Below are positions 41,751 to 50,273 of a DNA stretch of 50,495 nt, in pieces. The DNA lies in the NCBI GenBank assembly GCA_964450755.1, contig CAYVDJ010000012.1:1-50495 (forward strand). The letters run 5' to 3'. The DNA comes from JAADDG01 sp964450755. Lineage in GTDB: Bacteria; Campylobacterota; Campylobacteria; Campylobacterales; JAADDG01. The notes below the pieces were generated by a model. That model ran no database searches. It saw only the letters and a list, made by a program, of their open reading frames with translations, and was not told where the DNA came from. Each line of letters begins with the position of its first letter. Position 1 is the first letter of the stretch. Made by a program: the position numbers and the translations under genes.

Positions 41751-44066
41751 GTGAATAATAGATCCTTTCCGAATTTAAACAGATTGATGGTTATTTTGTT
41801 TTTGGCTTTTAACATTTCGCTGTTTGGAGCAAACAGTACTTTGACAGACTCTTTTGTTGAGAGACTTTACAGCAACATTTTTAACCGTACGGCTGATCAG
41901 TCGGGGAAAGATTACTGGCGTGGAGAGTTTGACAAAGGAAAAACGGCTCTGGAGGTGGCTAAATTTTTCTATGACAGCAACGAGATGAAAGATCTTAATC
42001 TGAGTGATGAAGAGTTTGTAAACAGAACCTATAAAACCTTTTTTGACAGAGAACCCGATGATGAGGGAAAAAGCTACTGGCTTGGAGAAATGAGAGAAAA
42101 AGGCAGACTCAGAGAGCAGGTATTTTACGGATTTGCCATGTCTGATGAGTTTAAGGGTGTCTGTAAAGATTACGGAGTTGATGCCTATGATGAAAAAGAT
42201 CTTCTCTATGCTTTTATAGAGAGATTTTACAACTACATTTTACAAAGAAATTCAGATTACGAGGGTCGTGAATTTTGGTATGAGAGACTCTCCAAGGGGG
42301 ATAAAACAGCTTCCGATATTGTTAAAAATTTCTTTTTTTCAAAAGAGTTTCTGGATAAAAATGTAAATGATGATGAGTTTATAACCATCGCTTACAGAAC
42401 TATTTTAAACAGAGAACCCGACAGTGAGGGGAAAAAATACTGGATAGGAGAACTTAAGAAAAAATCAAGAGAGGATATTCTAACTCTCTTTTTGGCTTCG
42501 GATGAATTTGATACCCTGTCAAAAGAGTTTTTAAAAGATGGCAACAAACAGCCATCTTATGATTATGAATACAAAGCCGAATATAAGGGATTGAAACTCT
42601 ATTCTAAAAACATATCTCCAAATGATTACAAGCTTGAACAGTTGAGTGAAGAGGAATTTGACGCTTTGAGTGAAGAGGATAAATTTATGGTGGCGGATAA
42701 ACTTCTCTCAACTCTGTATTTTGGTATGCCGTATTTAAAACTGAAAGATTTGATAGATTCCAAACAGTTTATCACAACTGTCAAAAACGGTATAAAAACC
42801 AACAGTAATGATCTGGATGAAGTGGAAGCGTATATGGAAAATGAAAACTTTTTCGCATATCCTTCATGGGGTAAAAATGAAATTTATAAAATATTGGAAA
42901 GATTTTATCTTCTTGAGAAACTTGATAAAAATTATATCGATTTTTGGAGTGCCTATGTCTTGACTCAGACGATTATGTTCTCTCCGGCATATGAACTTGC
43001 CTCTTCCCATACTCCAAATATCACAAGAGTTTACAGCAGACTTGTCAGAAATTTCAGAGATGAAACAACGATAGGATACTCTACATTTTTATATATGATA
43101 AGCGAAGATAACTGGAGGCGCTTTAGAAGTCCCGAAGATAACGGCAGGGAGATGCTTGAGATATTTACGATGGATTTTGATGATTCTCATGTGCCTGTTT
43201 CGGCACAGGCTTTGAAAAACTGGAAACTTGACAGGGATTATGATACTTTGGTGATAGGTTTGAACGAAAACAGAAAACCTTTGAGTCTTTTTAATACAAC
43301 GATTTATAACGGATTTGATTTTTACAGAGAGCTTGTAAAAAGCGATCAGTTTCTAAAAACAGCCATCAGAAGAGTTACGGATATCTATTTTCCCGATTTC
43401 AACGAAACCAAAAAGAGCGAGATTACAGATAAGGTTTTTTCATCAAAACCTCAGACATGGGAGGATGTTTTGCTTCAGATAGTTTTTTCAAAAGAGTATC
43501 TGCTTCACAGTGAGCGTGTAAAAAGTGCTGAAGAGACATTTTTCTTTTTATCAAAAAAGATGAATTACAAACATGACAAATATTTTTTCGGTCGTTTTGT
43601 CAGTGATCTGGAAAATATGGGACAGGCGGCTATGAAATACAAACTTGGTAAAAAGAGTGAAGTTCCTCTTGATACACAGTCTTTTATGAATTATCACAAA
43701 TTTATAAGAGAAGAGGTACTTATGAGAGATGTAAATGATAATGAGCTTAACAATTATGACTGGGGTAAAAACGGTTGGATACAAAAAGAGTTTCTAAGCG
43801 ATGATAAATTCAGCGGAATAATGTTCAATGAATATAAAAAGTTTGTTGATTCTTTGGCTGATTATCTTTTCATGACAGTTGTTTCAAGAAAAGCCGATGA
43901 AGAGGAGAAGACTCTTTTTGAAAAACATATGCTAAAAGACAACGGTGAACCGGCAAGCAATTTTGAGCTTAACAAACTCGAAGACAGAGTCAGAGCCGCT
44001 GTTATCATACTTGATTATCTCTCAAGACTCAAAGAGACATACAGATACAGAAAGGTTGAAAAATGA
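41751..44066 (+). CDS. DUF4214-repeat + DUF1800-like secreted protein
   Basis: 771 residues from GTG 41751 with AAAGG upstream. Signal peptide (LMVILFLAFNISLFGA). Residues ~30-270 hold four DUF4214-type units (FVERLYSNIFNRTADQSGKDYW, FVNRTYKTFFDREPDDEGKSYW, IERFYNYILQRNSDYEGREFW, FITIAYRTILNREPDSEGKKYW). The rest matches a DUF1800 fold, with FRSPEDNGREMLEIFTMD near residue 460. The pair DUF1800 + DUF1501 is widespread in secreted protein operons, function unknown. It overlaps the DUF1501 gene by four bases. Confidence 0.85.
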   Translation: MNNRSFPNLNRLMVILFLAFNISLFGANSTLTDSFVERLYSNIFNRTADQSGKDYWRGEFDKGKTALEVAKFFYDSNEMKDLNLSDEEFVNRTYKTFFDREPDDEGKSYWLGEMREKGRLREQVFYGFAMSDEFKGVCKDYGVDAYDEKDLLYAFIERFYNYILQRNSDYEGREFWYERLSKGDKTASDIVKNFFFSKEFLDKNVNDDEFITIAYRTILNREPDSEGKKYWIGELKKKSREDILTLFLASDEFDTLSKEFLKDGNKQPSYDYEYKAEYKGLKLYSKNISPNDYKLEQLSEEEFDALSEEDKFMVADKLLSTLYFGMPYLKLKDLIDSKQFITTVKNGIKTNSNDLDEVEAYMENENFFAYPSWGKNEIYKILERFYLLEKLDKNYIDFWSAYVLTQTIMFSPAYELASSHTPNITRVYSRLVRNFRDETTIGYSTFLYMISEDNWRRFRSPEDNGREMLEIFTMDFDDSHVPVSAQALKNWKLDRDYDTLVIGLNENRKPLSLFNTTIYNGFDFYRELVKSDQFLKTAIRRVTDIYFPDFNETKKSEITDKVFSSKPQTWEDVLLQIVFSKEYLLHSERVKSAEETFFFLSKKMNYKHDKYFFGRFVSDLENMGQAAMKYKLGKKSEVPLDTQSFMNYHKFIREEVLMRDVNDNELNNYDWGKNGWIQKEFLSDDKFSGIMFNEYKKFVDSLADYLFMTVVSRKADEEEKTLFEKHMLKDNGEPASNFELNKLEDRVRAAVIILDYLSRLKETYRYRKVEK

Positions 44067-45418
44067 ACAGAAGGGATTTTTTACTAAAATCAACGATTTT
44101 GGGTTCATCACTTTTACTGCCGAAATTCTCTTTTGGCAAACCTCTTGATCTAAGCGGAGTGAAATTTGACAAAAGTATCTATGAAAAAAATGCAGCTCAA
44201 ACCATCATGATCTTTTTGTATGGCGGAGCAAGTGAACTTGGCGGTAATCTGACAAATATAGAAGAGATAAAGCAAAATTCCCAGAGCGATTACAGCTATT
44301 TCAGAGGATTGACGCCGACATCAAACCATTTCTGGCAGGAAGCCGGTGGTGAGATCATGGAAGAGCTTTTGGAAAGCGAAGATATGAATATCTTCAGAAC
44401 CTGCTATTCAAAACTAAGAGACGAAGAAAACAACAGATCCCACGGCAGATGTGTTTCACAAAATCAAAGAGGCATCAACAATGACGAAGATACGGCGGGG
44501 ATATTTGCCATACTCTCCGATATTCTGTATCAAAACAAAGTCATAGATGAAAACAGTAAACTTCCTTTTGTCACAATGGAGGGAGAGTCGATATTTTATT
44601 CCACTTATGATCTGGTTTTACCGAGTTTTTTAAAACCGGTATCTATAGATGACAAACTCAAAAATCCTTACAAAAGAGAGTGGACAAAAAGATGGTACTA
44701 CTATACCAAAAGTGAAAAAGAGGCGGAAAACTATCAGGAAAACAGAGCCGCTTTGGATATAGCAATGGATGAGTTGGCACAGAAGAAGAACAAAAGCGGA
44801 AAGATAAAAGAGGATTTTGATAAAAGGGTCGAACTTGAGAGTTTTATAGATGAGTTGAAAAACAGATCTCTTCCGCAAGGCGTTACATATCCCAAAGACA
44901 ACTCTTTTGCCGATAAACTCAAAGTTGCCGTCAATCTTGCCGCCAACAATCCCGATACCAAAATCATATCTCTTGGAAGCGACGGTCTTGGCGGTTGGGA
45001 TGATCATAACGAGGCAAGGGATTATCCCGTTAGAATGGTAAATCTTTTCAGTGCCATAAAATCGGCTATATCTCATATAAAAGCTCTTCAAAAAGAGGGA
45101 GAGATAAATATCATCGTATGGGGTGATTTTGGCAGAAATGTAAATCTCAACAGCGCAAAAGGGTGGGATCACGGAAACAATCAAAATCTTTATCTCTTTT
45201 GCGGTAAAAATTATTTCAATCATACCGGTATCGTGGGAGAAACATACCTTCCAAATGTAGGGGCGGTAAACAGAATGTATCTAAAACCAAAAGAGAGTTC
45301 ATACAGTTTTGAGCCTTTCGCCGTTGCCTCGACGATCTATAAACTCTACGGCATAACAAATCCAAAAATCCTGACAGGAGGGATAGAAGAGATAAAAGCG
45401 GGACTTTTGAAATCTTGA
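44063..45418 (+). CDS. DUF1501 secreted protein with Tat-like signal
   Basis: 451 residues. The start MNRRDFLLKSTILGSSLLLP carries a twin-arginine-type RRDF and a hydrophobic core. DUF1501 is a member of the alkaline-phosphatase-like superfamily; visible pieces include IMIFLYGGASELGG, the GGWDDHN motif and VWGDFGRNV with WDHGNNQN near the C-terminus, which resemble metal-site positions. The substrate is unknown. Four-base overlap with DUF1800 gene and with the TRIC-like gene. Confidence 0.85.
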   Translation: MNRRDFLLKSTILGSSLLLPKFSFGKPLDLSGVKFDKSIYEKNAAQTIMIFLYGGASELGGNLTNIEEIKQNSQSDYSYFRGLTPTSNHFWQEAGGEIMEELLESEDMNIFRTCYSKLRDEENNRSHGRCVSQNQRGINNDEDTAGIFAILSDILYQNKVIDENSKLPFVTMEGESIFYSTYDLVLPSFLKPVSIDDKLKNPYKREWTKRWYYYTKSEKEAENYQENRAALDIAMDELAQKKNKSGKIKEDFDKRVELESFIDELKNRSLPQGVTYPKDNSFADKLKVAVNLAANNPDTKIISLGSDGLGGWDDHNEARDYPVRMVNLFSAIKSAISHIKALQKEGEINIIVWGDFGRNVNLNSAKGWDHGNNQNLYLFCGKNYFNHTGIVGETYLPNVGAVNRMYLKPKESSYSFEPFAVASTIYKLYGITNPKILTGGIEEIKAGLLKS

Positions 45419-46032
45419 TAAAAAGTCATTTTTTATATTTTATGGATGTTGTCGGAATCATCTCTTTTACGCTGAGCGGTTTTTTTGCAGGGGTGAGAAA
45501 AAAACTTGATCTGCTTGGTATCTTCCTCTCGTCATTTGTTACCGCTCTTGGCGGAGGGATCGTAAGAGATGTGATAGTGGGCAAAAAACCATACTCTTTG
45601 ATAGATCCGATACCCTCTTTGATCGTAACGGTTGTTGTTTTGATACTGATAGTTTTCAAAATTTACAGCAAATATGAAAAAGTACAACAGCATAACTTTT
45701 TTGTTATCGGGGATTCGATAGGTCTTTGCGCTTTTAGCATATCCGGCGCTTTGATAGGCATAGAAGCCGGTTTCAGCGTTTACGGTGTCGTGATACTCTC
45801 TATCATAACAGCAGTAGGCGGAGGAATCATCAGAGATACGATGGTAAATGAAATCCCTTTTATCATGACACAGGATTTTTACGCTTCAATCTCCATCATC
45901 ATTTCCGTTTTATTGATCATAGGTTCCAAATTTTACACACTAAATCTTCTGGTAGTCTTTACAATATTCCTAACCGGCCTCTTTTTGAGACTTCTGGCAT
46001 ACAAAAAAGGATGGAAATTACCATCGTTTTAA
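45415..46032 (+). CDS. TRIC-family trimeric intracellular cation channel (UPF0126)
   Basis: 205 residues from TTG 45415, seven membrane helices in two three-helix repeats. Each repeat has the TRIC motif: GGGIVRDVIVG and GGGIIRDTMVN, in which KxGD/GGGxxRD lines the pore. Bacterial TRIC proteins conduct K+ and Na+. The last gene before the TIR module. Confidence 0.92.
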   Translation: MIKSHFLYFMDVVGIISFTLSGFFAGVRKKLDLLGIFLSSFVTALGGGIVRDVIVGKKPYSLIDPIPSLIVTVVVLILIVFKIYSKYEKVQQHNFFVIGDSIGLCAFSISGALIGIEAGFSVYGVVILSIITAVGGGIIRDTMVNEIPFIMTQDFYASISIIISVLLIIGSKFYTLNLLVVFTIFLTGLFLRLLAYKKGWKLPSF

Positions 46033-46036
46033 GGGA

Positions 46037-46159
46037 GGGGGATTTTAAATTTAACACAAAAAACCAAAAGTTCAAAAATTTTAGAAATGTGATTTAAATT
46101 TGGGGTATTTTTAATTTGAAATTGGTAAAATTAATGTAAAATGTTTTATCAAATCCCCC
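46037..46159. repeat. Leader region of TIR module with 9-bp inverted repeat and possible promoter
   Basis: GGGGGATTT (46037-46045) and AAATCCCCC (46151-46159) are exact reverse complements about 105 bases apart. The second arm adjoins the AAAGG ribosome site at 46160-46164. TTGAAA at 46116-46121 and TAAAAT at 46137-46142, 15 bases apart, are a possible weak promoter. Otherwise the 139-base gap is simple AT-rich sequence. Confidence 0.5.
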
Positions 46160-46171
46160 AAAGGTTGCTCT

Positions 46172-47368
46172 ATGTATGATGTATTTATCTCTTTTAAAGA
46201 TAGTGATGAAAAAGGTGGTTTTGCAGATAGAGAGTTGGCTCAAAAAGTTTATGAGTTTTTAACAGATAAGGGGTTAAAAGTTTTTTTATCTTTTATCACT
46301 TTAAAAGAGCTTGGCAAAGATCACTGGAAGAGTGAGATAGAAAAAGCGATATATCGTTCTAAAGTTTTAGTAACGGTTGTGAGTAAAAAAGAGTATATAA
46401 ACTCCCCTTGGTTGTTAAAGGAGAGGGTAAAATTTTTGACTCTAAAAGAGAGTGATGAAACAAAAGCTCTATACAATTACATAACAGAACCTATGAGCAT
46501 AGATGCTCTTCCAGAAGAGTTGAGTTACTTTCAAACTTTCAAAGATGAAGATAAAAATGCTCTTGAGAGTCTGTTTATCTTTATAAAAAATCACTTTGCA
46601 ACATATCATATAAGAGAGTTACCATCAAACAAAGAGGATGAAGAGTTTACAAAAAATGTTATGGATATTTTAAAAGAAAAAAGACTTGTAGTTTTATTTT
46701 CTCAAGATTTTGTAAATATCGCTCCATATTATCAAAGTATAAAACAAAAATGCAAAGATATGTTTGAAAACTCATTTTATATAGTAAGTGTCCCTTCATA
46801 TACAGATGATCAAAAGAGGTATTTTGAAAAGATAGCAAAAGATTGCTATATAGAAAAAGATGTTTGCGAACTTCAAGATTGGAAAGAGGCTATGGTTGAG
46901 AGGTTAAGAGCAAGTAGTGAGGATTTGTTTCTTTTGATAAATGATCTTGAAGATGGCAATATCGAGTTTGATAAACAGTTTGCAAAGACTCTAAGAGAGT
47001 TAACTCAAAGATTTTCAAATCTTCATGTGATATTTGTTGGAAGAAAAGCTTTAGCCTCTTTGGTTTATGGTGCCGGTAATCTTTCGCCTCTAAATACAGC
47101 TAAAACACTATTTTTTCCTTCAAGCGATGAAGAGATAGAGGAGGAGATAGTTGCATCTTTGTTTGATAGATTTGTTAAAAACAAAGAGGATATTTGTAAA
47201 CTTTTAGAAAAAGAGGAGCTTGGGAGATTTAGAGTTTGGTCGGCAAACAAGATACTAAATGAACTCTTTTGGAAAAATATACTTGTAAAAAAAGAGAAAA
47301 AGTATGCTTGGAGGGATAATACAACAAAAGAGATAGCAAAAGAGGTTTTAGAGTGTGAAGATGAGTAG
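46172..47368 (+). CDS. TIR-domain protein with C-terminal ATPase-like (P-loop-lacking) region
   Basis: 398 residues, cytosolic. Residues 1-~125 are a TIR domain: YDVFISFKDSD, the BB-loop-like region GLKVFLSFITLKEL, and W80-L-L-K-E84 in the position of the catalytic Glu of TIR NADases. Residues ~165-398 look like an AAA/STAND core: RLVVLF (171-176), then SQDFVNIAP where GxxGxGKT is expected, DLFLLINDLED (251-261) where Walker B is expected, and HVIFVGR followed by SPLNTAKTLFFP. It likely cannot bind ATP the usual way. It overlaps the STAND gene by eight bases. Confidence 0.85.
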   Translation: MYDVFISFKDSDEKGGFADRELAQKVYEFLTDKGLKVFLSFITLKELGKDHWKSEIEKAIYRSKVLVTVVSKKEYINSPWLLKERVKFLTLKESDETKALYNYITEPMSIDALPEELSYFQTFKDEDKNALESLFIFIKNHFATYHIRELPSNKEDEEFTKNVMDILKEKRLVVLFSQDFVNIAPYYQSIKQKCKDMFENSFYIVSVPSYTDDQKRYFEKIAKDCYIEKDVCELQDWKEAMVERLRASSEDLFLLINDLEDGNIEFDKQFAKTLRELTQRFSNLHVIFVGRKALASLVYGAGNLSPLNTAKTLFFPSSDEEIEEEIVASLFDRFVKNKEDICKLLEKEELGRFRVWSANKILNELFWKNILVKKEKKYAWRDNTTKEIAKEVLECEDE

Positions 47369-50132
47369 TTTTTTTAGAGTTTTTTTTCTTATACTTTTTT
47401 TTAGTAGATTATTACTGGCTTTAGATGCATTTCCTCCTTTGGTAAAAGAGGGTGAAAAGTTAGAGTTTAAAAGAGATAGTTACTATATAGATAATAAAAC
47501 TTCTTTTAAGTCAGTAGCAGTAATAAAAGATGGAAAAGCAGTATCAGGTTCAAGTGATGGCACCATAAAGATATGGGATATAAGAAGTGGGAAACTTTTA
47601 AAAACTCTAACAGGTCATAAATACTCAGTTTCTTCCGTAGCAGTAACAAAAGATAACAAAGTAGTATCAGGTTCAGCGGATGGAACCATAAAGATATGGG
47701 ATATAAAAAATGAGGAAGTAAAAAAAGAGTTAGTTGAAGGAGATAGTGGTAGTTGGGTTATATTTGACTATGAAAAACATAAAATATTTAGGAGCGATAG
47801 AGGAGATATGCTCTATGTAAAAAGAGATAACTCTTTGTATCCTCTGCTTCCACAAACTTTAACCAAAAAAGATGATTTAAAAGTAACTGCTATAAAAAAA
47901 GAGATAGTTTTAGATGGCAATAATACAGTAGAGTTAAATATAACAAATCTATCAAATAGTGATGCCTTTTGGATAAAGGGAGAGTATTTTAAAGATGGTA
48001 TTGTTATAAGAGCAAAAGTTTTAGAAGTAGTAGAAGCAAAAAAAGATAAAGTATTTACTTTACCGATAGAGGGGTATTTAGATAGAGTAAATCCAAAACC
48101 GATAAAACAAAAGATAAAACTAAAACTAAAAACAGCAAACAGTAGTGAGTTTTTTGTAAATATCTCTGTTGTTATACCTTCTGCTGATATATCTGTAGAA
48201 AAGGCGATTTTAAGTGAGGATAAAAAGACTTTAAAAGTTACTTTAAGAAACAGTGGAGATAGAGCTTTAAAAAATGCTAAAGTTAAACTTTTGGAGCCTT
48301 TTGAGTCAAATATCCAAGAGTTATCCTCTTTGGAAGCAAATAAAACTGTATCGTTAGCTTTTATTTTGCCAAAAGATTTGGATAAAAAGAGTTTAAAGAT
48401 AAAAGTTTTTGTGCCAAATGATCCATCTCTTAGCCAACTGCCACTTTATGAGTGGCAAAGAGATGGCATAAAGATAGTTTTACCAAAACCATCTATTTGG
48501 AGTTATATACTACTTTTAGTTTTGATAACTCTTTTGATAGGTTTGATTTTTTGGTATAAAAGATATAAAAATCCTATAGTTGTAAAACTTTTATCAAATG
48601 AAAAAGAGCTTTATAACTTTGATATTTTAGAGCTTGAAGAGGTTAAAAAGAGGTTATCAAAGATAGATAGATTTTCAAGTTTGTTAAAAAGTTTGAAGAT
48701 AGAAGAAAAAAGGTTTGAAAAAGCGGTAGAGTTTTCTAAAAAGGCTGATGCTTCATATCTGGCAAAACTTTTAGAGGTAGATAGTTTTAGCAAAGATGGT
48801 GAGTTTTATAAAGTTGGTTGGAGAGATGGAAACTTTGAGTTAAATATGGATAACTTTTTACTCTTGGTTTGTGAAAAATCTTTTGATGAGATAAAAGGTG
48901 TATTGAAAAAAAGAGATGATGAAAAAGTTTTTGTTATAAATTTAAAAGAGCAAGATAGTATAGCTGAGTTTGCAAAAGATAGGGTAAACAGAGTCATAGC
49001 TCCAACTTCAAAAGAGTTAACAAAACTACTTTTATCGCCAAATCCAAAACAAGTTTTTATACAGATACTCTCAAAGTGTTTAAGCTTTAAGTATCTCTCT
49101 CCTTATCAAGATAAAGGTGGAGTAAAAAATGAGTCTAACTTTTTTGGTAGAGTTGAGATACTAAGAGAGGTTATATCCAAAGAGAGTGAAAACTATATCA
49201 TAGTAGGAGCAAGACAGCTTGGAAAGTCTTCAATCCTTGAAGCACTAAAGAGACGATATGAACAAAACAGTGAAGTAGAATGCTTTTACATAACACTAAA
49301 TGAAGATGGAAGTATTTTAAGAGATATAAGTTATGAGTTGGGGCTTGAAGTAAACTCTTCTCTTGATGATGTTGTAGAAGCTATAAAAAGAGTTGGTAAA
49401 AGAGTTATATTTTTGATAGATGAGGCTGATATATTTGTAGAAAATGATAAAAAAGATGGATACAAAATAACAAGCAACTTTAGAAAACTTTCACAAGAGG
49501 GATATGCAAAGTTTGTGATAGCCGGTTTTTGGAAACTTTATGAGCAAGTTGGGGTTAACTATATGTCGCCACTTAAAAACTTTGGTAAAGTGATAGAGCT
49601 TGGAGGGTTAGATAGTAACTCTAGCAAAAAACTTATGATAGAGCCGATGAAAAAAATAGGTGTTAGTTATGAGAGTGAAAAAATAGTTGAAGAGTTGATA
49701 AAAAGATGTGGATATAGAGCAAACTTGATAGCATCGATATGTGATAAAGTTGTAAGAGATTTGGAAACAAAAGTGATAAAACAAGAAGATATAGACAAAG
49801 TTATAGAAAGTGGAGAGTTAGATAGTTTGCTTTATGACTGGCAAGGGTTAACTTTGGATGATAAAAAAAGCCGTATAGATAGAGTTGTAGTTTATCTAAC
49901 ATATACTAAAGAGAGTTTTAGACTAAGTGATGTTGCTAAAGATTTTGAAAAATATGGCTTAAAGATAGACAACAACCAAATCCAAGAGAGCTTAAAAAGA
50001 CTTGTTTTGGGATATGTTATCAAAAAGAGAAAAGGAGACTACTTTTATACCATACCTCTGCTAAAAGAGATACTTTTGGATGATGATATAGAGTTTTTGT
50101 TGGAGAGTGATGTAAAAATGTTGAGCCTGTAA
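47361..50132 (+). CDS. Membrane STAND-type ATPase with extracytoplasmic WD40/CARDB region
   Basis: 923 residues from ATG 47361; GTG 47355 is possible but less likely. A signal-like N-terminus (FFRVFFLILFFSRLLLALDA) leads to two WD40 units (residues 51-115), two CARDB/Ig-like domains (about 150-370), one membrane helix (about 379-399), a linker, and a cytosolic STAND/AAA module: Walker A G616-A-R-Q-L-G-K622-S-S, Walker B FLID687-E688, then helical and winged-helix segments to the end. Ordered like a signal-gated switch: sensor outside, ATPase inside. It is coupled to the TIR gene. Codons are TTA- and ATA-rich relative to the neighbours. Confidence 0.85.
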   Translation: MSSFFRVFFLILFFSRLLLALDAFPPLVKEGEKLEFKRDSYYIDNKTSFKSVAVIKDGKAVSGSSDGTIKIWDIRSGKLLKTLTGHKYSVSSVAVTKDNKVVSGSADGTIKIWDIKNEEVKKELVEGDSGSWVIFDYEKHKIFRSDRGDMLYVKRDNSLYPLLPQTLTKKDDLKVTAIKKEIVLDGNNTVELNITNLSNSDAFWIKGEYFKDGIVIRAKVLEVVEAKKDKVFTLPIEGYLDRVNPKPIKQKIKLKLKTANSSEFFVNISVVIPSADISVEKAILSEDKKTLKVTLRNSGDRALKNAKVKLLEPFESNIQELSSLEANKTVSLAFILPKDLDKKSLKIKVFVPNDPSLSQLPLYEWQRDGIKIVLPKPSIWSYILLLVLITLLIGLIFWYKRYKNPIVVKLLSNEKELYNFDILELEEVKKRLSKIDRFSSLLKSLKIEEKRFEKAVEFSKKADASYLAKLLEVDSFSKDGEFYKVGWRDGNFELNMDNFLLLVCEKSFDEIKGVLKKRDDEKVFVINLKEQDSIAEFAKDRVNRVIAPTSKELTKLLLSPNPKQVFIQILSKCLSFKYLSPYQDKGGVKNESNFFGRVEILREVISKESENYIIVGARQLGKSSILEALKRRYEQNSEVECFYITLNEDGSILRDISYELGLEVNSSLDDVVEAIKRVGKRVIFLIDEADIFVENDKKDGYKITSNFRKLSQEGYAKFVIAGFWKLYEQVGVNYMSPLKNFGKVIELGGLDSNSSKKLMIEPMKKIGVSYESEKIVEELIKRCGYRANLIASICDKVVRDLETKVIKQEDIDKVIESGELDSLLYDWQGLTLDDKKSRIDRVVVYLTYTKESFRLSDVAKDFEKYGLKIDNNQIQESLKRLVLGYVIKKRKGDYFYTIPLLKEILLDDDIEFLLESDVKMLSL
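47511..47706 (+). repeat. Two near-identical WD40 coding units, 123-base period
   Basis: Units starting at 47511 and 47634 share most of 70 bases, encoding SVAVxKDxKxVSGSxDGTIKIWD twice. The 123-base (41-residue) spacing equals one WD40 blade. Only two blades are present, whereas a closed propeller needs about six to eight. Confidence 0.85.
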
Positions 50133-50184
50133 AATAAACTGTGTAAATCCACCTATCCTTAAGAATTTGTTTTTTTGAACATTA

Positions 50185-50239
50185 TTTGGAAGTGATGCTT
50201 CAGCATCACTTAAGGTGCGACTGAAGTCGCACTTCCAAA
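50185..50239. repeat. REPIN-like element: two hairpins in one enclosing stem
   Basis: Hairpin 1 is AAGTGATGC-TTCA-GCATCACTT (50190-50211). Hairpin 2 is GTGCGAC-TGAA-GTCGCAC (50215-50232). They are enclosed by TTTGGAAGTG (50185-50194) and CACTTCCAAA (50230-50239), which pair exactly and compete with the hairpin bases. This resembles the paired REP sequences moved by REP-associated tyrosine transposases. Copies elsewhere in the genome are expected but cannot be seen here. Confidence 0.8.
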
Positions 50240-50265
50240 AAAAGCCCTGAATTTTGGGATTTTTT
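50238..50265. terminator. Bidirectional terminator between STAND gene and Uma2 fragment
   Basis: An A-run, then GCCC, TGAATTTT loop, GGGA and a T-run (50238-50265). A short stem (CCC/GGG extended by A/T pairs) with T-tracts in both directions, between convergent genes. Confidence 0.6.
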
Positions 50266-50273
50266 GATTCTCT

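Noticed and set aside
44630..45223. 197-residue minus-strand open frame inside the DUF1501 gene
   Set aside because: Antisense shadow of a well-supported gene; its composition follows from the plus-strand codons.
46172..50132. TIR/STAND module as a prophage or plasmid segment
   Set aside because: No integrase, tRNA, structural or replication gene flanks it; only a REPIN-like repeat and an Uma2 fragment are visible.
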